A DNA stretch of 43,163 nucleotides from assembly GCA_013054445.1 (NCBI GenBank), contig JAAMPI010000326.1, positions 1 through 43,163 on the forward strand, read 5' to 3'. The position numbers and the translations under genes are program-made. Below, one piece after another: positions 20,691 through 30,802 of the stretch. Each line of letters opens with the position of its first letter. Positions within the stretch are counted from its first letter, which is position 1. The notes under the pieces are model-generated. The model saw only the letters and a program-made list of their open reading frames with translations. It had not been told where the DNA came from and did no database searches. The stretch comes from Cudoniella acicularis (Eukaryota; Ascomycota; Leotiomycetes; Helotiales; Helotiaceae).

Positions 20691-23600
20691 ATGAGTGGTT
20701 CGTTGGGCAATGGCTACGAGCCGCGTAAAGGCGAGGAAAATATTGACATGTTTTTTGACTTTGAATATCCCCAAGAAGAATCTTCGAAATCCCCGAAATC
20801 TCCAAAATCATCATCATCCACAACTAAGAGTCAAGAAACGACATCGAGAGGAGGAATTCGGGTTTCGTTGGCGTGCTTACCTGTGAGTATAACTCCAGAG
20901 GCTTTTCTACCAAGTCAATTTGCTGATCGCAAACAGTGTCGAAGTCGTCATGTCAAATGCGGAGCCGAGATGCCAGCTTGTAATCGGTGCCTTCAAGATG
21001 ATAAACCATGTTTCTACGCCAAGTCACGGAGGGGAATGAGAGATCGAAGTTCTTCAAAGAAGAAGGCATCGCAGCGAGATAGAGGAAGTCGCAGCCCAAC
21101 TTTCAATAACAACAACTATTCGCAAAATACCAATTCTAGCGGATATAGCAATAATAATATGTTCGGAAACTCAACAAACGACGCTTATACCAATGGCTCA
21201 AGTTCATCACGAGGAAGCCCATCATCAAGTTCAGCTTCCGGACCTGCGACGTCAAGACAACTAATCGATTTATTCTACACGTGAGCTTTCCTCCCACCAC
21301 AAAACCACCACACCCAACAAAAGCTAACTCATAACCCAGATATTTCTACAAAGCCCACCCCTTCGTCCTCCCACGCTTCTACTTCTTCACACGCTTAGAA
21401 GCGGACTCTCAATCCCTCACGCACCTGCACACCGTAATGCAATACATCGGCTCCTTATACTCACCCTCCATCTCCTCGTCTTCTTACCGTACTGCCGCCC
21501 TGGCCACACTCGATCTCCCCTCTTTACCACCCACCGGTTTTTCTGTACAAACCCTCCTCCTCACCGCAATAGCTCTGCACTGCGAAGACGAATTCACACT
21601 CGCAAGAGCAGTTCTCGATCGCGCTGTTTTCTTAGCAGTAGAATTGAGAATGAATTGTAAAGAGTTTGCTTTGCTAGAGACAGATCCTGTGCTAGCTGAG
21701 AGTTGGAGGAGGACGTATTGGGGTCTTTATACGACGGATTCAACGTTTGCGGGGATTAGGAGGGCGCCGAGTTTTATGTGAGCATGCTCTGAATCTCGCC
21801 TCACCGTACTTGCTGAGATATCACTTGCTTGATTATCATTTTTGTTGTTTTTGTTTTTGATTTTAATATATACCTTGCTGCGTTTCGTTGGGGGATTTTC
21901 TTTTTTGTGGGGATAGAAATGGGGAGTTTTGGAGTTTGGAGTTTGGAGTCAGGAGTTTTGTTTCCCTTAAAATTACCATACACGTATAGGCTGGTCCAAA
22001 ACCGAGGAATTTAAACTAATTTTTACGTGTGTTTCTTTTCAAAAAGATTGTATAACACCGACTCAACCGTTGACCTACCTTGCGAAAACCGTGACTACGA
22101 ATCTGGCGTATGTTGCCCTCTCTTTCCTACTCAATATCCACTTCCCAAATCCCTATATATAAAAAACTTCCGCTCCCCATTATTCTACCAAAAGCCATCA
22201 TTTAACCACGAAAAAAACAGGATATCCCCCGCCACCCACACACCCTCCCCACCTACGACACGCGCGACCTCCTTGACGAACCCATCACCTTCTCCTCCTT
22301 CACCTACCTCATCGACCTCTGCCGCATCGCCGGCACTCTACTGAAAACCCTCTCCTTACCACGCGAGGAAATGGAGGAAGAAGTAGCGGATTGTGGTGCC
22401 TTATTAGGGTGCTGGAGACTGCATTTGCCGGAGGAAAAGAAAGAAGTTCTGATCAACAGTAATAGTAATGGCAAGGATAGGAACAGGAATGGGGGTTTTG
22501 AGGGTGAGAGAGAAGGAGAGGCGGAGGTCGATGAGTTGATGTTTCAGGCGCATGCGCTGTTTTATGTGTATGTTGACCTTTTTCCCTTTCGTTGTTCGCT
22601 GTAGATTGCGTGGGTGGTGAGATTTGCTGTGTCTGTGGTGAGCTGAGCTCAGTGAGCTGATGTGAGGCGGAGGGTTGTAAATTGTGGTTTTGATGGTAAG
22701 CTTTCCCGGGTAAGTGAGCTGGGAGAGTTATGCGCTCGGCAGGGCTGAGATAGCGAAGTGAACGCTATTGATGTCATGGTGTGTGGATAGATAAACTGTG
22801 TGCTTGAGGTCTTGGTCGTGTGTTTGTTTCGAATGGGGAAGTGAGCTGGCTGGGGTCTGCGAGGAAGGCGGGATATCGAGTGAACACCTCATTTTCTCGA
22901 GACGGTCAAAGCTGCTGAGCGGGTGATAAGTCTAGAGTTCGACATTAGCAGCTTTCAGAACTGTTTTCCCCTAGTTCTGCACACAACTCCTCCACCATCT
23001 CCTCTCCTTTTCTACACTCAACCCATCTTTCTCCAAAACCAGTACTGACAACTCTTCCCAAAAAAAAAACAGATGCCAAATCCGCCTCCATCGTCCACTC
23101 TCTCTCCTCCCCTACGCCCCTCTCGAAATTCACACCACCTGCGCGCCACCACCGCCCTCCCACCTGCTTCCCCTCCCCCTCTCCCTCCGCAAAAACACCA
23201 GCACAAGCATCCACACCACCACGACCCTCCAATCTACCTATGCAGTCCTCACTCTCGTCACTCTTCCCGGTTCCCAACCTACATCCCATTCTCCGCTCAC
23301 TATTTGTTTTTTTACAACGGCGACGCTGGCTGCTCTGAGCGCTTGTGCGTATTTTCTTGAGGGGAAGGAGTGGGAGCGCATGAGGGATCGTGTTAGACTT
23401 GGTCTTGGGGCGTTGAAGGCGGTGGGGAGGGTGTGGAAGGTCGGGAGGAGGACGGAGAGGGATAGTAAGGCTATTGCTAGGGGAGCGTTGGAGGTGAAGA
23501 GGGGAGATGTTGGGATGGAGAATACTGGGTATGGTGGGTTTGGTGGTGGTGGCGTGGAAGAGTATCGTAATGTGAATTTTGAAGGTCAGGAAGTGCAAGG

Positions 23601-23709
23601 CGTTGACGGTGTAGATTGGGAAGGCTTTCAGAATTCTGGGTATGTGGGTTTGATGAATGCCGTGGAGACCCAAGGAGTGGGGTTTGGTTCGAGCTTTGGG
23701 GACATTTAA
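20691..23709 (+). CDS. Zn2Cys6 transcription factor with fungal_trans-type domain
   Basis: Six exons, 20691-20882, 20937-21280, 21340-21777, 22047-22107, 22221-22567 and 23073-23709, close to 672 residues. The zinc cluster is C62-x2-C65-x6-C72-x6-C79-x2-C82-x6-C89 (ACLP/CRSRHVKCG). Intron 1 falls between C62 and C65. A basic Ser/Asn linker follows. The regulatory domain starts near YFYKAHPFVLPRFYF and includes RTYWGLYTTDSTFAGIRRAP, LYNTDSTVDLPCENRDYESG, LHRPLSLLPYAPLE and CAYFLEGKEWERMRDRVR. Such proteins bind CGG-containing DNA and control metabolic genes; the target is unknown, and there is no enzyme cluster beside it. Introns 3 and 5 are long for this window (269 and 505 nt). Intron 1 is 54 nt with no stop, so retention keeps the frame. 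The intron 5 span is least certain; a small extra exon is possible. Confidence 0.85.
22568..23072 (+). repeat. Long intron with four GTGAGCTG copies
   Basis: The predicted fifth intron of the transcription factor holds GTGAGCTG at 22638, 22652, 22714 and 22841. Each copy resembles a 5' splice site (GTGAGC), so cryptic donor use is possible. Confidence 0.45.
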
Positions 23710-24861
23710 AACCCAAATCTCGATAGAAGTTTGAAGTGTCGTGAGGGTATCTTGTTCGGGTAGATTGTCAACATCAGGAGACTCAACGGGCTGGTGCTAA
23801 ACTCAACATGCAAATCAGCGGGTGGTTTTCTCTTTCTCGGCGTGTAGGATATGAGGCGTTTTTGATATATTTCCATCGCCTTAACTTGGCCTCAGCGAAA
23901 GGGTTTTCTGGGAAAATATGGGAAGGGACTTAATAGGAGGCAGATTTTTGGCATATTTCTCCTCTCAAAAAGGGGTTCTTCAACAAAACTCGGAAACTCC
24001 ACTTATTCAGGTTTCAAGAAATTTGATAGAAATCGAGCAAAAGACATCGTTTTATAATTTGGGTATAAGTACTCAATACAAATCACAACAGAACAGTAAT
24101 GCAGCTAGTTACCACCGTATACGTTTCCCTTTCGTACGTGAGGTATGACATGTTAACATCGCCGAAGTTCTCAAAAACTTCTTGTATCCAGTACCCGCAT
24201 CACGACAGTAGAGTTGACTTGAAGCAACTCAACACGGAAGAGAAGGCGATACTCGGCGGAAGTACCAGTATTCCAAGGCGATAATGGGAATGCAGAGCAC
24301 CGACTGGACCGAAGCAGATGGTTGAGGTGGGAGATCCTAGGTACCCTTCATTACCCGCGTGGTCGGCCGTTAAGGTGATACCCGAGAAACGCCACTAGAG
24401 AAAGGGGAGCTGAGTGTGAGGATTCTGATACGATGATGAAGGCGTGATTACCTTGAAAAGGAAGGATGCTTGCGAGTGCCGAGCATGTTCAGTGTTTAGT
24501 GAACAGAAGTGACTTTGCGACTTGGGAAAGTATTGCCGATGAAGCCCCTGCTTGATGTTGTGCGACGTTAAAATTTGTTGGGATAAATTAATCAAGCTTA
24601 AAATAAGTCCGCGTGATTTATTGGTAACCTATACGGAATGCGGCCGCACAGGATGGGGATTAGGAATCGGAAGTTCCATGAGTAATCCTTGAGGCCGTAA
24701 AAAAATGGGTTTCATGCAAAATATGCCCAAAACGGCAAATGGTCGAAGGCCATGCTTGAAATAGATCGTCGCCAGTCCCAGGATCACTAAACAGTAAGGT
24801 GGTTTTTCATAAGACCACAATTAGCCACAGAAGAAAATATCTTCTACGGCAGGGTCCAGGT
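23710..24861. other. Convergent gap between the transcription factor and the oxidoreductase
   Basis: Both flanking genes end here. No frame over 80 residues has plausible composition or homology, and I recognise no RNA gene. Base composition is even. I see nothing in it that I can support. Confidence 0.4.
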
Positions 24862-26383
24862 TTAGGGGATAGAGAGTACAACCTTGCCTCGGACTCTTCC
24901 CCCTTCCATCAACTGTATCGCCTTCCGCCATCCCTCTCGCTCATCAAAAGCACCCTGGATCACCTCTTGGATTTCAGTTTTTACCTCTCCTCTCTCCACA
25001 AGAAGTGCGACCTCTTCAATGTATGTCGATTTTGTGTATAGCGAAACACAGGCATAGCGAGGACCCCCTGCCAGCAAATTAGCACTAAGGGTTTTCGAGG
25101 GAGGAAAGGGGTCGGGAGGCTGAAACCTCCCCCCGACCACTCAGAGTAGAAGTTGATAGGGGATGACAAAGAAATTGGTTGCTTACAGATCCAGCCCTTG
25201 ATGTAGCGAACAACTTGTGCAGGGCTGGAGAGATATGTTATAGGTCCACCGAGTTGCTTCACATTAGTTTTGTCGCCGACGATGGTCACATATGCCCCTT
25301 TTGTATTAAGAAGTTGTGACTGAGAACCGATGAGCTTCGCTTCAAACCAGAACGGAGATTTCAGGGGGCATACGTATGAAGAAAGCAGTTCAGTTCCTCC
25401 AGCGCAATCAACAAGCAGGCCATACTCTTGGGCTTCTGCGCGACGAGAGAGAAGCGTCGATATAATGTCCTCACTAGTGTAATCAATCACATCGTCCGCA
25501 TCAAGGCTTTTGACGAATTCGGCATTTTTACTTGAGCAGATGGCTGTGACGTGACAATTGTAAACCTTCTTCGCTACTGTAATCATTGTCAGCCACTAAC
25601 ATAAAATGAGGTTCCCGATTCAGTCGAGCTGAGAAATTGACACATTCCGTGTTGCAAGTGAAGTGCCAGGGAATGACTGACGCTGCACTAGCCAAGATCC
25701 AGTCCCACCAGAAGCACCTCTAATAATCACTCTTCTTTGGTGACTTGATTGCGGTGGTAGCCACTACAAAAAATTAGCACTATGGCTTTTCGAGGAGGAG
25801 GGAAGAGGAGAGCCGAGAGGATCAACCCTCCTCCTGACCACTCAAAATAGGAAGTTAGGGAGAAGGGAAATAAAATAGGCTGGCTACATCCAGGCATGCG
25901 TAAGCTGTGAGAGCTACCAAAGGTATTGATGAAGCTTGCTCATGCGTCAAACAATTGGGCTTCTTCGCAATGGGATCGGATGCGGGGTTAATCTTGAAGT
26001 ATTGGCTGAAGGTGCCTTCACCAAACTGGTTCCTCATCAACACCGGTTCATCATCTCAACTACCTCGTTTAAAATAGAACTAGCTGGTTCCTTACCGGTT
26101 GAAACAATAGTCCAAAAACCTCATCTCCAACACTCCAACCCTTGACGTCGCCGCCAATTGCAACGATCTTACCAGAGTAATCCCGCCCCATCCCCTTGTC
26201 ACCAGCCACCCTCCCCACAAATCCCGAATGCCATAATTGGATATCGACCGGATTAATTGAGGCAGCGTGGGCCTTTACGAGAATCTCATTTGCCGCAAGG
26301 GGTAATACCTCCTTTTCGATAACCTTGAGGTCCCCGCCAATGGAGAAGAAGCGGAGGGTTTTGTTTGTTTTGGGATACTCCAT
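24862..26383 (-). CDS. MDR-family NAD(P)H quinone oxidoreductase-like protein
   Basis: Five exons, 26383-26096, 26025-25888, 25763-25682, 25576-25187 and 25067-24862, close to 367 residues. The GroES-like N-terminal domain has ILVKAHAASINPVDIQLWHS, GMGRDYSGKIVAIGG and GWSVGDEVFGLLFQP. The cofactor domain has VIIRGASGGTGSW joined across intron 3 to LVQLAKKVYNCHVTAICS, the glycine-rich NADPH motif of quinone oxidoreductases. LVDCAGG and a YVTIVGD strand follow, and it ends VRGKVVLSIP. There are no zinc-ligand cysteines, so it is a zinc-free MDR that reduces quinones or enones. The true substrate is unknown. Introns 2 (124 nt) and 4 (119 nt) are homologous to each other, unlike introns 1 and 3. 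The acceptor of the last intron is the least certain junction. Confidence 0.88.
25068..25186 (-). mobile_element. Introner-like element copy 1 (intron 4)
   Basis: This 119-nt intron shares blocks with the intron at 25764-25887. On the plus strand they are ATTAGCACTA, TTTTCGAGG and GACCACTCA, in the same order and spacing. The inverted repeat GGTCGGGAGG (25110-25119) and CCTCCCCCCGACC (25126-25138) forms a hairpin. GTGCTAAT near the 3' end is a likely branch site. Confidence 0.65.
25764..25887 (-). mobile_element. Introner-like element copy 2 (intron 2)
   Basis: This 124-nt intron has the same three blocks as copy 1. Its hairpin uses a different perfect 10-bp inverted repeat, AGGAGGAGGG (25793-25802) with CCCTCCTCCT (25826-25835). 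The outer ends differ, as expected if only the core moved or ends adapted to the splice sites. The donor GTAGCC is weak. Confidence 0.65.
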
Positions 26384-27067
26384 CGAGCGAGCGGATCAAA
26401 ATCCTCTCAATGATCAAGTCCTGTTTGGGCGATTTTTGAGGTTTTATCTGAAGGAGTGGTGGAGTGAGTTGGTCTTCCCGCGGTTAATATCATAGATTCG
26501 CTTACTCAAGTTGATAAAGCACGCTAGCAAGATCACATAGACGCCGATTCTCCTTCTCCAAAAGCAATAGATCAGTAATGAGGATTTTCTCGACTTCAAG
26601 CAGCAGTACGGAAAGGCACCGAAGATACTTGCCTTCGCATTGACAATTGAAATTGTAAAGTGCAAGTAAAGAAAACTAGATTATGACATCATGGGGTTGT
26701 GAGCTTATCAAGCCTCTGTCGACCCCTCATATAACCGAGAACCTCCTCCTGTCAGGCTCAATAATTCATCAGGCCATGGTTCACAGCGGTACCGTTGAAT
26801 GCAGTGAATCTCAAGGTTTTCTTTGAGTCTTCAGAAAACGATGTAAATGCTCAATTGGGTGGACAGGTGTCTCTGAGAACTGTTGAAACTTGAAAAGTGA
26901 GTGTTGCGCAAGAAATTGATACCTCGGCTATTTGGTTGGCCCGGTGAGCATCTCCTGATAGCCGCCGCTTTAGAAATATTGAATGCTGCTTTAATATATA
27001 AGTTTCTTCAATGTCGCGCGACGACTTGCACTGCAACATCGCTTCAATACTCATTGACCGCCACTAA
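26384..27067. other. Gap between oxidoreductase start and the unknown gene's end
   Basis: The left part should be the oxidoreductase promoter and the right part the 3' UTR of the unknown gene. No coding frame or repeat stands out. Confidence 0.4.
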
Positions 27068-28817
27068 TCACATCAAGAATTTCATGTTAGAGTTTTGTGA
27101 CGGACAGCGTAGCTTAACCCTAAAATCCAGCCAAAGTAGCCTTAGCAAGGCCAAGTCAGACTCGGGTGAAGTGAAGAAAATACTCCTCAAAAATGAGCAG
27201 AAGGTCTCAAGATCTACCTTGGCGATCAAAACATCGACTGGCTCATTATCCCAATAACTACCTCCCCGAACTCTCTTTCCCTTAACCCACTCACTTTCCC
27301 ACGCAGTAACCAAGTCCAAGTTAAAGCCGAGGCTCTTGACTGGCCGAATATCACCTTCGATTTTACCCACACCTCCGGGTTCCTTACTGAACACCTCTTC
27401 AACCGTACGACCGAGCACTAACGCAATGACATCCTTCATCTCCTCTAACATATTAACCTTGAATTTCGGATGGTACTTCTCCTCGTCGTAATCATCCTCA
27501 AATTCGTTGCCATCCTCGACAGCTCTTCCCCAGACATCGAATTCCTTCTCCGGCTCCTCTGTATCGATGGACTTGGAGCGTAAAGCGAAGACCCGGCCTT
27601 GTAGATCTAGGAATACAACATAGGGTGTGAGTTCTCCGTCTTCTTGGTCGTCCAATTTCGCGGTTGTGATCCGGCTGAGAGTGAGGGCGGGGAACTTGAT
27701 GGTGCTGCCATCGTATGTTGTTAAGGTAATGATGCAGAGGAGGTTGTGGTATTTGCGTGGCTTTGGGGGTGAGCATTGGCAGTGATTGTGGGAGGTTTGG
27801 ACAGCTGGTGCCTGTGTTTGTGCTTGTGCTTGTGCTTGTGTATGCGGAGTCGCGGGTTGGGGGTTGCTGGATTTTGGTTTGTGAAAAGGATTGACCTTAT
27901 CGAAGAGGTTCTTAACCCTGTGGCATCAGGGCTTGTTTTGCAGATCATGTGCTTGTTCTTGTTCAATACCTCGTACAGTACCTCGTGATCGTGTATTATC
28001 AGTGGAATTCGTGGCTTCATCTGTATTGCCGTTACGCATACTCAAGGCTACTAGAGCTTGTATCGGATCTTGTTCCTCCACAGCAGTGGCTTCACCTAAA
28101 TCCACGTTTGGATCGTTCAAGGATGGTGGGAGGATCTCCTTGACGAAGATTGTAAAATCGTGGGTAAATTTCAAGGCGATCGGTCCGTTGTATTGACAAA
28201 TGCTGCTATTGAGCACCTGGAGATAAAAGAGACATGGGTATTCTGGTTTGGAAGGCATGGCGTTACCATCCAGAGCCTGGGAGCCCGATGCTTCAGCTGT
28301 AACACCATTTCCAGTATTCGTGTCTAGATGATCAGCCAATTGATTGCGTCGACCTCGAGCCGTGTTGTTGTTTTCCATATTCATGGGAACAATCTTGTAA
28401 TCTTCCGGGTTGCCAACTAGATGCTCCAAGTTTGTAAAAGTGTTTTTCACACGTTGTATAACATCAACAACTTCGTAATATTTTGGTGGGTTTTGGTCGG
28501 TCCAACCTTTTCAAGGGGTAAACAGATCTCAGTAGTAGCAGGAATGCTTGAGAGGAGCTGTCTGTGAAGGTGGACCAAGGACTAGTTGAGAAGGATTAGC
28601 TATGTCAGCGAACAAGCAGATGTCTCAAGTAAAGAACTTACTGCTTCCACTTTCACGAGATATTATTTTTGGGGTTGATTGAGACTCTTCGGGAACTGAG
28701 GTGGGTAAAGGAGCGTTGGTAGGCTTGGCTAGATGGATATCAGCGGAAAAAGTAATGTTTTAATCTGAGTGACTTACCGTTGCTAATATCATCGAGGGAT
28801 CTCATTATCTCCGGCAT
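27068..28817 (-). CDS. Fungal protein of unknown function, spliced
   Basis: I do not recognise the family. The model is four exons, 28817-28778, 28728-28642, 28506-27977 and 27910-27068, giving about 499 residues with closing phases. It starts MPEIMRSLDDISNG. Exon 3 reads PPKYYEVVDVIQRVKNTFTN, YPCLFYLQVLNSSI and LKFTHDFTIFVKEILPPSLN. Exon 4 has VNPFHKPKSS, a glutamine-alanine repeat from a CAAGCA microsatellite, a cysteine/histidine patch HNHCQCSPPKPRKYHNLLC, and YVVFLDLQGRVFALRS before a conserved-looking acidic C-terminal half with ALVLGRTVEEVF and VRGGSYWDNEPVDVLIAK. No signal peptide or membrane segment is seen. Intron 3 (GTACGA...TTAAG, 27976-27911) uses weak sites chosen for phase. The last 35 residues after LIAK may be intron read-through, because GTAGAT follows. 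Confidence 0.6.
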
Positions 28818-29534
28818 TTTTAACACCCACGAAGATACGGTAGTTGCGATGAGTGTGTACTGAGAAAGCAATCGAGATCGTTGAAGTGATTGTGTGGATG
28901 TACTGTGCGGTTATTGAGGAGCCAAGTGGTTGACTTGAAGAAGTGGCATGGGAAGAAGAATTTTATTTGACGATGTAACTGTTTGTAGAAGTGATTTCGG
29001 GAGTCCAATAGTTGTAATGACGTGTTGGTATATGATAGCTGGTGCAAGTCAATGCGGTATGATAGGCTGACGTTTACTTTGACCTCATATTCGAATTCAC
29101 CATCGTAGTGAAAGTAGCCAACCCCGCAAACATCACTGACACCCTTAGAGATTTCCGCTATCGCTCTCAAACTCTCTAAAAGCCATTCGCCGGCAACATT
29201 TTGCAATTGAATCAATATCTCTCCTGGCAATTTCTTGCCTCTGTGAGGATATCCTACTCAACACACCACTTGCCACTTAGCATGGGTTATTTGTAAAACT
29301 CACACACTCCGATCATCTCCTACGTTTGGATTAAAGAACCTCATAAGTACCAAGTATCTCACACTCAGAGCACTTTAGACATCCTAAGGAACTTACATTT
29401 CTCAACAGCTTACTCCTCCCGAGAAATTTGAAGTGACTAACAACAGATAGATGACTTCCGAAATTACCTTGAAGACTCCTTTAGCTCATACCTTCTAATG
29501 GAAAATTGTACGGTGTTCCTAGTGTTATCTCCAT

Positions 29535-29655
29535 TGGCGAGCCATAAAAATCGGGAACTGCAGCTCCATAACTCCTCAATGTGAAAGCAGTCCCTCGGCG
29601 AGTTGAGAATTTGGGACCTCGACAAAAGAGCCCTAACCACCTAGGCCTCTGTCTA
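29535..29655 (-). repeat. Decayed tRNA-like or SINE-like patch 1
   Basis: On the minus strand GGTGGTTAGGGCTC resembles a tRNA D-arm/A-box, and GAGGTCCCAAATTCTCAAC lies roughly where a variable loop and B-box would be. No cloverleaf closes. It could be a tRNA-derived retroposon remnant or chance. Confidence 0.22.
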
Positions 29656-29954
29656 TCTTAGCAGCCTCAGGCTCGATCTCAAATTCTTAATCTTTAGTCG
29701 TTGGTGCTAGAAGTCCAAAATTTCATAAAATTCTTCATCTAATCCGCAATCCTGACATTAAAATGCGTAATCAGCCACCTCATTCCACACCTCGAAAGGC
29801 TACAGCCGTTTGCACCCGATAATTCATTCCGAAGCACGAAAGAGAAACTACCGTATGACGCTCCAGGGGCCGCATAGGGCTATTATAAATACAGCCTTTT
29901 CTTTAACAGAAAATGGTAGCTCCTAATATTCTTGTGGGAAATGCCTATAGGGCC

Positions 29955-30020
29955 ACCGATTTTCCTATCCTGAGGGTACTCGTTTACCCGAGATATGCGC
30001 TCACCGAGCCACCATGGATA
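29955..30020 (-). repeat. Decayed tRNA-like or SINE-like patch 2
   Basis: The minus strand reads TGGCTCGGTGAGCGC followed by a stem-loop CTCGGGTAAACGAG, the order of a tRNA D-arm and anticodon arm. No acceptor stem or proper B-box follows, so a functional tRNA is unlikely. Confidence 0.22.
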
Positions 30021-30802
30021 ACTACCCAAATATAACTATAAAATTCATTAAATAGTAACTACTAATTTGAGATATTTAAGTGTTTGCAAAGGGATAATTG
30101 ATATCTATCACCTATTGCTGTTGAAATTTGAAGCGGATCTAAATCCTTTATTGTTAAGATATTACGAAAAGATTAACTTGAAATAATAAAAGAAATTACC
30201 TATATACTTCTCTCTTGCATCAGTACGTAAGAATCCATTAATATAATTAGTAGTATTTCCCTAAAGAGAAGAGGTATTTCAGAGTAATTTGAGATACTCG
30301 ATGTACTATTATACTGAGCGCTTTTCTCTATTTTTCGCCTGTTCTACTTCGAGCATAGCAATCCCGGGGTTTGGCGCTTGCCCTAAGAGATAAGAAAACT
30401 GTTAGAGAGAGACTTCTTGAAGCATCTACAGGCTGTAAAAGCACCTTTCCCTTTTATGGTAGCCAGTCTTACGTGCACGAGAAGATACCTAGGTACTAGT
30501 AGGTACAAAAGGGTGACGCTCCGCCGATTCCATACCGAGGGAGGCTCCTTCCATATAAGATGGCAACAGCTGTGTCGGAGGCGTGCCTGCCTTCCCAGTG
30601 AGCCGCGACACACGCGCCACCTTTCATCTTCTCCGTACGCTCATTCTCTTCTTCCTCTTCCTCTTACACAAGCATCACGTTCGACAGAACATACAGTCTC
30701 ACCATCTGCTCCATCAAGGCTTGATTGGGCCTTGATTCTATTCCCTTTGGACGCTCGAGAGAACACAAATCGCCAGCGCCAATTGGGCCGCCTTGAGTCA
30801 GG

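Larger units (their letters stand above)
28818..30802. other. AT-rich interval with decayed sequence
   Basis: The left end is the promoter of the unknown gene. A minus-strand stretch at about 29245-29090 reads KKLPGEILIQLQNVAGEW and looks like coding sequence (F-box-like opening), ending at a possible donor, but no gene model could be completed. From about 29290 to 30380 the DNA is AT-rich with stops in all frames. It carries two tRNA-like patches listed separately. The right end holds the former promoter of the recombinase/C2H2 relic. Confidence 0.45.

Noticed and set aside
21829..22014. A 61-residue frame inside the transcription factor
   Set aside because: It lies in intron 3 (21778-22046) and consists of T-rich and GGAGTTT-repeat sequence.
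20691..26383. Transcription factor plus oxidoreductase as a secondary-metabolite cluster
   Set aside because: There is no polyketide synthase, NRPS, terpene synthase, P450 or transporter nearby, and the two genes are separated by a convergent gap.
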